Shown here piece after piece: positions 12,488 to 19,456 of a DNA stretch of 20,218 nt. The notes below the pieces were generated by a model. It did no database searches. It saw only the letters and a program-made list of their open reading frames with translations, and was not told where the DNA came from. The translations under genes were made by a program, and so were the position numbers. The number at the start of each line of letters is the position of its first letter. The first letter of the stretch is position 1. The DNA comes from a virus. Location of the stretch: the IMG/VR virus record IMGVR_UViG_3300030102_000830, positions 1 through 20,218 of that record. One strand, given 5' to 3'.

Positions 12488-12841
12488 ATGAACTTAAACG
12501 AATTAAAAAACAAACTTACTGAAGCAAATATTACTACATTCAACACAGAAAATGGTTTTGATGTAGACATTAACAGCAAAAAGAAATTCTTAAATCTTAT
12601 TGCTAAATTAGGTAATCATAACTACATGACATTAAATTCTAATGGAATATCATATTTCACAGAATCAAGCTATCATTCACAAGATAGATACCCAATGAAT
12701 TGTTCAACTCATCTTATGATTAAAACAGTACAACAAATTAATGTATATGGCTATCCATTAGATAGTTCAGTATTAATTGAAGTATGTGCTATGGATAAAG
12801 ATGGTAAATACAATGAAATTAGTTTTTACTTAAACAAATAA
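12488..12841 (+). CDS. Hypothetical protein, only plus-strand gene (117 aa)
   Basis: I do not recognise this 117-aa protein. I chose ATG 12488 (MNLNELKNKLTEANITTF...) with AAAGGAG seven bases upstream; an in-frame ATG at 12461 falls in the transcription-start element and is rejected. The sequence looks like a mixed alpha/beta domain with many Asn, Ser and Tyr residues and no HTH, signal or membrane segment. It is transcribed from the origin against all other genes and ends at a terminator shared with the tail operon. A divergent single gene beside the origin is the usual place for a regulator, but there is no visible DNA-binding motif. Its N-terminus resembles that of the first leftward early protein. 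Confidence 0.8.
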   Translation: MNLNELKNKLTEANITTFNTENGFDVDINSKKKFLNLIAKLGNHNYMTLNSNGISYFTESSYHSQDRYPMNCSTHLMIKTVQQINVYGYPLDSSVLIEVCAMDKDGKYNEISFYLNK

Positions 12842-12861
12842 ACTACCTCTTAGATACAAAG

Positions 12862-12887
12862 AACCCCCTAAAATAAGGGGGTTTTTT
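12862..12887. terminator. Bidirectional terminator between convergent units
   Basis: A 6-bp stem CCCCCT (12864-12869) and AGGGGG (12876-12881) with a 6-base A/T loop. On the plus strand it is followed by six T (12882-12887), giving a strong terminator for the plus-strand gene. On the minus strand the stem is followed by TTCTTTG, a weaker U-tract, and it lies 40 bases beyond the stop of the last tail gene, so it probably also ends tail transcription. Confidence 0.9.
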
Positions 12888-12926
12888 GTTTATGGGGTGA
12901 TTATATACCTTTCAGTATAAAAGTCT

Positions 12927-13691
12927 TTATTGGATTTGCTGTGTCATTTTTAATTGTGTAGAAAAGCGACCATCTGCGATTTCGGTAAATGTCATAGCTT
13001 CAAGTCTAACCCAATGATGATTTGTCCCATCAAACCAAACCATCTTTTTTGCATTAGCTTTATTAAAATTTTGCATAGTAATTAAATCAGATTTAAATGT
13101 GCTTGATATGTTTTGAAATGATATAGTAAATACTTCTTGTCCTGGATTTACATTAATAGCATAAGAAACTCCACCAAGACTTGTATTTATTTCGTTGTTA
13201 TAGTCAATAGTAGATTGAACATTGACATCAGGTTCTATTTCAAAGTTTAGTTTTTTACCAATAAGGATTTCTGATACATTAGATACTGATGCATTAAATT
13301 CAGTAAAGAATTTTGTTCCAGTAGTTTCAGTTAAATCTGTTACTGCCCACCCTGCACCACTTACTGCCGATATAGTTCCTTTGCTTGGTAAACTTATTCT
13401 ATCAATATCTATAAAGAATGTCATAATAGTCCCACTTGCAACTCCATCATCTCCAGTAAAATAAACTGCTGCTGCATCTGCTGTTGCACTACTACCAACT
13501 GCATATTCTATTGCATCTCTATCTGCTACTCCTGAAAGTACAGTTCCGATATTTTGGTCTGATGCTCTTTCATGTGAAGTTAAAGTATCTGATGCAGAAA
13601 ATGTTGGTGTTCCACTATCTGTCATTTGACCTTCTGTAATTGTGTTATCACTTCTATATTGATTGATTGAATCATAAATAAAGTACGACAT
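12927..13691 (-). CDS. Distal tail / tail-tip-associated structural protein
   Basis: A 254-aa protein rich in Ser, Thr, Gly and Asn with many short beta strands, typical of phage structural surface proteins. The N-terminal 60 residues look like an extended or adaptor segment; the remainder could be one or two beta-sandwich domains of carbohydrate-binding type, ending in a strand-rich motif (MVWFDGTNHHWVRLEAMTF, about residues 216-234). No enzymatic site is visible. It begins at ATG 13691, immediately after the stop of the large tail-tip gene (TAAATG), and is the last gene of the tail operon, the usual location for a receptor-contacting or minor tail protein. Receptor binding is inferred from position and composition. 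Confidence 0.65.
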   Translation of the reverse strand: MSYFIYDSINQYRSDNTITEGQMTDSGTPTFSASDTLTSHERASDQNIGTVLSGVADRDAIEYAVGSSATADAAAVYFTGDDGVASGTIMTFFIDIDRISLPSKGTISAVSGAGWAVTDLTETTGTKFFTEFNASVSNVSEILIGKKLNFEIEPDVNVQSTIDYNNEINTSLGGVSYAINVNPGQEVFTISFQNISSTFKSDLITMQNFNKANAKKMVWFDGTNHHWVRLEAMTFTEIADGRFSTQLKMTQQIQ

Positions 13692-15977
13692 TTAAACCTC
13701 TCTACATTGTACTGAAACTTTACCTACTTGTCGTTTCAGATTTGTTATTATAAATTTTTTCCCACTCCAGGCATCCTTGAATAAACGAGTCGGCATTGAT
13801 ACATACGAGTCGAAGGTGTCTGATATTTCATTAAATGGACTTCCAAGTTCTTCAAAAGTAATCTCTCCAAAGTCTATGTAATCTCCAACTTGTAGCATTC
13901 CATATTTTTCAGGATTGACTAAAGTTGCATTTACTGTAGTTTTGTAATCTCCAAATAGACTTTCTCTAAAATTAATCCAACTGGAATTTCTTGAACCTAC
14001 CACATCTGCTACTGCATCATATAATAAATCAAGATTGACTTCTTGCTTTTGAATATCTGCATCACCAAAAATAGTAGTATGAGTTGATGCTGTAAAAGTA
14101 TCTTGTAATAGATATTCATTTTCGGCAGGATGTTTTTTGTAATTTACAAGCAATCTTGTTTCCAAATCTTGTGCCGAAGTAATCCCAAGTTCATATCCAC
14201 TAATATCATTTTGTGATAAATCAACATTAGCAGTAACACTATCTTCAATAGTAAAGTATCGTAATCCTGATACACCACTTATTGCAGTTTGTTGTGCTTG
14301 TGGACTAAACTCAAAAAAGAAACATCCTTCATATTGTAGTTGTTCCATAATACTTTCTAAAGATTCTTGTTCATCTAAAGCTAATCGTGTTTTCCAATGA
14401 GTTGATGTTGGACTGGTTGTAGTAGAATCTCTTAATTCTGCTACTGTTTTAAATCCTGAATTTTCAATATCAGTATCTCCAGTAAAATCAGTTACATTGA
14501 TAATGCTATGTAATAATTCTCTATGAATCGCTACTGGATTATTTAAATCTCCAATAGTAGTTGCAGTAGTATGTTCTGTGAAACTTGGTGTTGTAATATC
14601 TCTACCTAAATATACTTTTTCAATCCCTGCATTAAATTCTTGTGATGCAATCGGCTCATTTGCCAAGTCATTGGTTGCAGTAACTGTTACAAATACATTA
14701 CTTAATACGATTTCAAAATTACTATAATCTCCATTACCACCTTCTGCATTAAATCTAAAACTCAAATATAGCTCATCAGGTAAGGCATTGTTTTCTAATA
14801 TTCCTGATATATCTGTTGATGTTGGTAAAGCTACATTGGTTCTATCAAGTTTATCTCCACTTGAAGAAGTTCCTACTAATTCTATATCTCCACTTGATGA
14901 ACCAAAACTTCCACTTAGTGCATCTGCTAAATTAAAGAATGCACCATCAGTTCCACTTGGACTACCAGTTATGGTTTGACTATAATTACCTGATAACCCT
15001 AATGTAATTGCAGTAATCTTACCAGTTACTTGTGGCATTTGTAATTTAAATACTACACCTTTTGATTCACTACCAAACCCTGCTGTATTAGCATAAGTAG
15101 CATTGTTTCCTGTATTACCATTATAAGCATTATCAAGACTTCCTGAAGTTAAACTTACACCACTTCCAACAAGTGTTGCAGTTACATCATCAGGTAGCAT
15201 CTTAAATTGTCTTGTCATTAATGTTGGAACTTTTAATACTTTGACACTATCTACTGTTGCTATGGTAGTATTGGTATTGACTAATTCTACAAATCGTTTC
15301 ATTCCCTTGTCATAGAACTCTAATTTATCTGTTCCACTTGTTCCTTCAGGGACTATGTACATAAAATCTTTACCATCATTTTTAAGGAATGGACAAGCAT
15401 AGACATCTTGCCCATTTACAAATTCAGTATTGGCAGTATAGTCCCCATAAACCAAAGGGACTATCTTGTTATTGTATTGTGAATTGTCTGCATTTACACT
15501 TCTGCCTTGTGGAATAGACACATTCTGAAATGGTCTGTTAGATATGACATTCAATACAATAGTATTATTTCTATAACCAAAACTGGATACTTTACCACTA
15601 AAGATTTGTAAAGCATTATTTGCAGTATCATCTCCATCTATTTGAGATAATACATTGACATGACCATTGATGTATTCATTTCCTAACAATTCCAATAAGG
15701 TAGTTCCATCTAAATCGATATTGGCTATGTTTAGATTAATATTACCAGTCTTGGTTGTGAATCCTTTTAAATCCAATGAATAAGATATGCTTGGCTTGTT
15801 TAAGATTGCAGGATAATAGTTTATGCTATTGTAAGTAGTAGCAGAAAAACTAAATGCTAAATCAGGAGTATTAGTTGTTAAGATACTTGAATTATTATTT
15901 TTAAATATCTGCACTAACCAATTTTCAGTCATGGTTGGTGATAGCTTTGATTCATAGTTTGAATTAACAAAACTCAT
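13692..15977 (-). CDS. Tail-tip / baseplate hub-like protein
   Basis: The largest protein in the window (761 aa). The N-terminal region (about 1-190) has repeated beta-strand units, including IFSGKVSSFGYRNNTIVLNV and IVPLVYGDY, of the kind seen at the N-terminus of siphoviral tail-tip or hub proteins that cap the tail tube. The middle (about 260-460) is Ser/Thr/Gly-rich and may form an inserted beta-sandwich (ends of the putative lectin- or fiber-like part). The C-terminal third (about 540-761) resembles hub domain structure with DEQESLESIMEQLQYEGCFF. The role is closing the tail tube and starting host contact. It follows the tape measure and chaperone genes in the order usual for siphoviruses. 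It has an ATGA overlap with the upstream gene. Confidence 0.7.
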   Translation of the reverse strand: MSFVNSNYESKLSPTMTENWLVQIFKNNNSSILTTNTPDLAFSFSATTYNSINYYPAILNKPSISYSLDLKGFTTKTGNINLNIANIDLDGTTLLELLGNEYINGHVNVLSQIDGDDTANNALQIFSGKVSSFGYRNNTIVLNVISNRPFQNVSIPQGRSVNADNSQYNNKIVPLVYGDYTANTEFVNGQDVYACPFLKNDGKDFMYIVPEGTSGTDKLEFYDKGMKRFVELVNTNTTIATVDSVKVLKVPTLMTRQFKMLPDDVTATLVGSGVSLTSGSLDNAYNGNTGNNATYANTAGFGSESKGVVFKLQMPQVTGKITAITLGLSGNYSQTITGSPSGTDGAFFNLADALSGSFGSSSGDIELVGTSSSGDKLDRTNVALPTSTDISGILENNALPDELYLSFRFNAEGGNGDYSNFEIVLSNVFVTVTATNDLANEPIASQEFNAGIEKVYLGRDITTPSFTEHTTATTIGDLNNPVAIHRELLHSIINVTDFTGDTDIENSGFKTVAELRDSTTTSPTSTHWKTRLALDEQESLESIMEQLQYEGCFFFEFSPQAQQTAISGVSGLRYFTIEDSVTANVDLSQNDISGYELGITSAQDLETRLLVNYKKHPAENEYLLQDTFTASTHTTIFGDADIQKQEVNLDLLYDAVADVVGSRNSSWINFRESLFGDYKTTVNATLVNPEKYGMLQVGDYIDFGEITFEELGSPFNEISDTFDSYVSMPTRLFKDAWSGKKFIITNLKRQVGKVSVQCREV

Positions 15978-16363
15978 GTATATCTCCTAATTCGTTTAGT
16001 TGTTTTCTTGGAATAACTCGCAGATTGTTTTCCTTTTCTCGTTGCTTCTCTTTTCTTTCTTGTTTCATAAGCATATTGAGATGAACTCATAGACTTAATT
16101 AGTCTTTCAGGTAAATATCTTTCACCAGTCTTTGATGATTTCTTACCTGACTTGGTAGTCCATTTTTGCTTAGTCCATCTTGTTAAAGATTTAGCTGCTT
16201 TGGTTTTACCACCTCTATATCCACCACCTGCTTTTTCGTATGCCTTTACAAGAAGTTGAGATTTTCTTGCACTCCATTGTCCAGGTCTTCCACCTTTACT
16301 TCCTGCCATAATACGATTTTTAATTCGTTCTCTTAATTTAGGTTTGGTGAAATGTTTTGACAT
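15974..16363 (-). CDS. DUF5872-family very basic protein
   Basis: A 129-aa, extremely Lys/Arg-rich protein with the DUF5872 pattern: KLRERIKNRIMAGSKGGRPG followed by QWSARKSQLLV and AYEKAGGGYRGGK, then SLTRWTKQKWTTKSGKKS and the phrase ERYLPERLIKSM. DUF5872 proteins are known from large DNA viruses and some bacteria and phages; their function is not established, and the conserved basic blocks suggest nucleic-acid contact. Here it lies in the tail operon (TAATG overlap with the thioredoxin-like gene, ATGA overlap with the tail-tip gene), not among replication genes. It might be a virion component that enters with the DNA, or a DNA-associated factor made late; both are inference. Confidence 0.8.
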   Translation of the reverse strand: MSKHFTKPKLRERIKNRIMAGSKGGRPGQWSARKSQLLVKAYEKAGGGYRGGKTKAAKSLTRWTKQKWTTKSGKKSSKTGERYLPERLIKSMSSSQYAYETRKKREATRKGKQSASYSKKTTKRIRRYT

Positions 16364-16743
16364 TATTGTCCAATCTCCCTTCTAATGCTATTTAAGATTT
16401 CATCTTCTCTAAATTTCATCGATAAATCTGCTTCAAATCGTTTTACTTCTACACCATATTCAAAGATGATAATAGTAGGCACTACTGATATATCCCATTC
16501 TTTTTGAATGACTGCACCTATGTTTTTATTAGCTAAATCTACATATCCAGTATAGCATTTCTCTAATTTTTCCAATGGTATTTTGTTTGCCCAGTTCCAA
16601 GAAGCATTGACTTCTATGACTGCACAAAATTCGTTTTTCATTAATTGAATATCTTGAAAATTATCCAAAGATACTGATTGAGATTGTAGCCATGATGTAG
16701 ATAGTCCAAGCCACAATAACAACATACTTATCCATTTTTTCAT
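16363..16743 (-). CDS. Exported thioredoxin-fold protein lacking CxxC
   Basis: A 126-aa protein with a signal peptide (residues 1 to about 22: MKKWISMLLLWLGLSTSW) and then a thioredoxin-like fold. The strand CAVIEVNASWNWANKIPLEK (40-59) occupies the place of the usual active-site segment, but the W-C-G-P-C motif is replaced by W-N-W-A-N, so it cannot do disulfide exchange by the normal chemistry. The cis-proline strand VPTIIIFEYG (88-97) is well preserved, with a typical beta-strand and helix after it. It is probably periplasmic or virion-associated and structural or chaperone-like. It lies between the membrane coiled-coil gene and the DUF5872 gene in the tail operon. Similar Cys-less thioredoxin-like proteins are, as far as I recall, common in uncultured marine phages. 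Confidence 0.72.
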   Translation of the reverse strand: MKKWISMLLLWLGLSTSWLQSQSVSLDNFQDIQLMKNEFCAVIEVNASWNWANKIPLEKLEKCYTGYVDLANKNIGAVIQKEWDISVVPTIIIFEYGVEVKRFEADLSMKFREDEILNSIRREIGQ

Positions 16744-16751
16744 AATCCATC

Positions 16752-17048
16752 CTATTTATTGTTCATGTTTAGTAGGGTTTCATTAATACTTCTTGTATCT
16801 TCTTTAATGTCATCTACTTTATCTTCTAATTTTTCTACTTTTTCTTCAGTATTTAAAATAGAGTTACGAATCATTTGGTCTTTCAAATCATATTCGGTTC
16901 TACTGATTGGTGGTTCAGGTAATTGTTTTGCTTCTTCAATATCTGCTTGAAGATTAAACCATAACCCAACTACCATAAATATTGTTACACAAATACTGAT
17001 AAGTGTTTCAATACTGAATGTAAATTTAGTTCCTTTGCCAAGTTCCAC
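16752..17048 (-). CDS. Membrane-anchored coiled-coil protein (possible spanin- or holin-like)
   Basis: A 98-aa protein with one N-terminal membrane span (about residues 13-33, IETLISICVTIFMVVGLWF) and a long charged coiled coil (about 55-96: EEKVEKLEDKVDDIKEDTRS). The topology, with N-in membrane anchor and helical domain outside, is that of an inner-membrane spanin subunit, though the usual Rz length is greater and no partner lipoprotein gene is evident. Other phage TM-plus-coiled-coil proteins sit in lysis or tail modules. I chose a GTG at 17048 because AAGGAG lies eight bases upstream and no ATG is available. It follows the 39-aa basic peptide. A lysis role is inferred; an endolysin was not found in this window. 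Confidence 0.55.
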   Translation of the reverse strand: MELGKGTKFTFSIETLISICVTIFMVVGLWFNLQADIEEAKQLPEPPISRTEYDLKDQMIRNSILNTEEKVEKLEDKVDDIKEDTRSINETLLNMNNK

Positions 17049-17049
17049 T

Positions 17050-17169
17050 TTAATATCTCCTTAATTTTAGTTTTGGTTTCTTTAGTTTTTGTTTAATGCT
17101 TTTCTTTTTCATTCCAAATAGTTTCTTTGGTATGTATGCAAAAGCTGTTGATTTTGTTACATTACTCAT
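17050..17169 (-). CDS. 39-aa highly basic peptide after the tape measure gene
   Basis: A frame from ATG 17169 to TAA 17050. It starts MSNVTKSTAFAYIPKKLFGM and continues with a Lys/Arg-rich helix ending LRRY. Its ATG overlaps the tape measure stop as ATGA, and its stop precedes the next gene's GTG by one base, with that gene's AAGGAG site in its last codons. The fit between neighbours and the coupling signal make it a likely real gene. The strongly basic charge suggests nucleic-acid, capsid or membrane contact; no family is recognised. Confidence 0.68.
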   Translation of the reverse strand: MSNVTKSTAFAYIPKKLFGMKKKSIKQKLKKPKLKLRRY

Positions 17170-18770
17170 AAGTTTAATTTTTCTGCTCTCCTTATAGCTG
17201 GGATGATATGGTCTACTACTGTTTCATCTACCAATGGTGCAGATATATTTATTGTGATGTTATTTCCATTACTTGTAGGACTTGGTAATGGGGTTACATC
17301 AATTCGTTCCATACCACTTGCATTATCTCCTACTACTACTCCATTTCCAATAGGTAGGGTAGTTCTACCTTTTGTGATAAAACTACCACCTGTTGCAAAA
17401 GAGGAAAATAAAGAATCGGTTACTTTACCAATCATTCCACCTGCCCCTGCAGCTACTGCAAGATTAATAGGGAATGGTAATGCTTTCATAATACTTGAAA
17501 TCAATCCTGCTTGTGCTTCTGCTATTTCAGCTTTTACTACTGATATACCTGCTTCTTTAGCAGATTGTCCTTGAATAATTGCTGCTTCAAGGTTTTGTGC
17601 TATTTTTTCTCTATGTGCATCTCGTTCTTCTTTTCTTCTTTGTTTTTCTGCTTCTCTATTTCTTTTAATCAAAGCATCTTGCACAAAAAATTCTGCTTCT
17701 AAATTTCCCATTTTAGCTTGATGGAAATCATCATCCATTTCTTTCATAGCTTCATTGTGTGCTTCGGTATCTTGTCGCACTCTACCTAATCCTAAAGATA
17801 AAGATGCTATTTGGTCGTCTATATTTGTTTCAGGAATTCTTTGTAATCTATCTATAAAATCTCCTACTCCTTCTTCTGCTGCTTTTTTTGCTTCTGTATT
17901 AGTCCTTGCTATTGCAAAAGCTGTATTACCTGTTAAAATATTAAACAAACCTGCTTTTTCAATTAAAGTACCAAGTGTATTACCAAATCCTTGTAATAAA
18001 GGTAATGATTCATCTACCCTTTCAGCAAATTCTGTTACATCATCTGCTACTGCAATTAGAATTGGAGAAAATACTTTACCTATTTCTTCGCTTACATCTC
18101 CAATAGCATTATTCATTTGGTCTAATGAACCTGGTAAAGTTTCACCTGATGCTTTTGCTACTCCACCAAATTGTGTTTCTAATTCACTTAAAATAATCTT
18201 TTGTGCTTCAGCTATCTGTCCTGATTTAGTAAATGCTTTTACTTGTTCTTCTTGTTGCTTTGTTAATTGAACACCAACTCGTCTTAATGCTGTAACCCCT
18301 AAGATTGGGTCATTTAATGCTTTACCAACTTGGATAACTCCTTGTTGTAAGTCTTGTCCCATAGCTTCGGACATATTTAATACTGCTTCTATTGCATCAG
18401 GAAATACTTCTTTTCCTACTTTGGTAAATGTAAGCATTAAGGATTGTGCTTTAATAATTGCTTCATCACCAAATCGTGTTTGCTTTTGCAAAGCAGAAGC
18501 CATACCAGTTAATTCTTTTGCAGTTAATCCTGCTACTCCTGCAGTAGATTTTAAAACTGCATTCAGTTGAGTTTCTGCTAATATCTGCTCTCTTGTTGCA
18601 TTAATCATGCTTCTAAAGCCATCAAGCAACATTCTTGCACCAAAGAAAGATGCAGCTGCACCTGCAGCAGACTTAGCTAACCTACCTAATCCTTTATCTA
18701 CTTTTCCTAAATCTTTTGATGCCTTACTTGCACCTCTTGTCTTAATATCAACTTCGACTTTTCTAGCCAT
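17166..18770 (-). CDS. Tape measure protein
   Basis: A 534-aa protein with the typical tape measure composition: N-terminal helical region with small residues and a hydrophobic stretch (about 30-50, KSAAGAAASFFGARMLLDGF), a core domain like TMP_2/TP901 types (AETQLNAVLKSTAGVAGLTA, then LNDPILGVTALRRVGVQLTK), long helical charged regions (about 290-390), a membrane-like segment (about 425-450, LPFPINLAVAAGAGGMIGKV) and a Gly/Ser-rich C-terminal end with GDNASGMERIDVTP. It sets tail length and is ejected to help DNA cross the envelope; 534 residues predicts a rather short siphoviral tail. It starts at ATG 18770 with GGAG upstream and overlaps the chaperone gene by eight bases. Position directly after the frameshifting chaperone pair confirms the call. 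Confidence 0.92.
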   Translation of the reverse strand: MARKVEVDIKTRGASKASKDLGKVDKGLGRLAKSAAGAAASFFGARMLLDGFRSMINATREQILAETQLNAVLKSTAGVAGLTAKELTGMASALQKQTRFGDEAIIKAQSLMLTFTKVGKEVFPDAIEAVLNMSEAMGQDLQQGVIQVGKALNDPILGVTALRRVGVQLTKQQEEQVKAFTKSGQIAEAQKIILSELETQFGGVAKASGETLPGSLDQMNNAIGDVSEEIGKVFSPILIAVADDVTEFAERVDESLPLLQGFGNTLGTLIEKAGLFNILTGNTAFAIARTNTEAKKAAEEGVGDFIDRLQRIPETNIDDQIASLSLGLGRVRQDTEAHNEAMKEMDDDFHQAKMGNLEAEFFVQDALIKRNREAEKQRRKEERDAHREKIAQNLEAAIIQGQSAKEAGISVVKAEIAEAQAGLISSIMKALPFPINLAVAAGAGGMIGKVTDSLFSSFATGGSFITKGRTTLPIGNGVVVGDNASGMERIDVTPLPSPTSNGNNITINISAPLVDETVVDHIIPAIRRAEKLNL

Positions 18771-19164
18771 TCTTTTCTCCTAAATATTGTCTTACTGCAT
18801 TTAGTTCATTATTAATAATATCGAACATATCTAATTTATAACTATCGGCTTCTTGTAAATTATTAGCCAAAGGTAAGTTGTAATTTTTCATATAGTTATA
18901 TTCTTTCATTATTTCTCTATGTTCATCTGTTATAAACCATTCAGGCTTACTAAATAATGGAATATGAAAATATAGATTTCTGCCTAAAGTAAATTTGCTA
19001 TCTGCAAAAGTTTCTACCAAAGCATATAACTCATCGGTTACATCTTCTATACTTTCATACTCCTTATTTTTCTTTGTTAAGGGGCTTTGTCTTTTATAAG
19101 GAAATTCTAATGTGCTGTGTGGAAATCCCAGTTGAGAAAACCACACATACATTGACAAACCCAC
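18763..19164 (-). CDS. Tail assembly chaperone, T-part (made as GT fusion by -1 frameshift)
   Basis: A 133-codon frame following the G-like gene. It could begin at GTG 19164, but that has no ribosome-binding site, while the frame is entered exactly by a -1 slip at the A AAA AAA heptamer (19176-19170) in the G-like gene: ribosomes slip and continue as I-I-V-G-L-S-M-Y-V-W-F. The fusion would be about 227 aa. The frame is charged and helical in its second half, with aromatic-rich strands before it, consistent with a GT-type chaperone C-terminal part that binds tail tube protein. The end overlaps the tape measure start by eight bases. In lambda-like phages the GT protein loads tube subunits around the tape measure. 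Confidence 0.75.
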   Translation of the reverse strand: MGLSMYVWFSQLGFPHSTLEFPYKRQSPLTKKNKEYESIEDVTDELYALVETFADSKFTLGRNLYFHIPLFSKPEWFITDEHREIMKEYNYMKNYNLPLANNLQEADSYKLDMFDIINNELNAVRQYLGEKNG

Positions 19165-19445
19165 TATGATTTTTTTGAATCGTCAGATAGTCCCATATAA
19201 GACAAGAAGATTTGTTGTAATAATGAATCAATATTAGCCATACCTAATTTCTCATCATCTTTATTTACATAATCTTCAGGTTGTAATCCTGATATTTCTT
19301 CTACCTTTTCCAGTAGTTCAAAATACTTATCTTGATTTAGTTCATCTCCAACAAAAGTCATAGTATTTAACTTCCATAACTCTCGTTTTTCTTTGTAAGT
19401 AGGATTGTTTACTTCCCACTCTTTATCGAACATTTTTACCTTCAT
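19164..19445 (-). CDS. Tail assembly chaperone, G-part
   Basis: A 93-aa protein, mostly helical and acidic, starting MKVKMFDKEWEVNNPTYKEK and ending SKKS. This fits the small tail assembly chaperone (lambda gpG-like) lying between the major tail protein and the tape measure, and the position is conserved across siphoviruses. The ATG at 19445 has an AAAGGAG site. Close to its end the codons TCA AAA AAA contain the slippery heptamer A AAA AAA (19176-19170) in the correct phase for -1 frameshifting; the normal stop TAG follows two codons later. Both the short G and the longer GT product are therefore expected, in the ratio needed for tail assembly. Confidence 0.8.
   Translation of the reverse strand: MKVKMFDKEWEVNNPTYKEKRELWKLNTMTFVGDELNQDKYFELLEKVEEISGLQPEDYVNKDDEKLGMANIDSLLQQIFLSYMGLSDDSKKS
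19170..19176 (-). promoter_or_regulatory. Programmed -1 ribosomal frameshift site (A AAA AAA)
   Basis: Seven A residues on the minus strand, in phase X XXY YYZ of the G-like gene (TCA AAA AAA TCA TAG). A -1 slip leads to codons ATC ATA GTG GGT, directly into the 133-codon frame. The next in-frame stop of the zero frame is only two codons away. The location, immediately upstream of the tape measure gene, is the canonical place for tail-chaperone frameshifting. A downstream stimulatory structure is not obvious by eye. Confidence 0.85.
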
Positions 19446-19456
19446 GTTTTACTCCT

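Noticed and set aside
17203-18270. Long plus-strand frames opposite the tape measure gene
   Set aside because: They are antisense shadows of a well-supported gene, with no ribosome-binding sites or family features; the same holds for plus-strand frames at 252-635, 3203-4072, 6791-7553, 9200-9448, 13222-13464 and 19746-20027.
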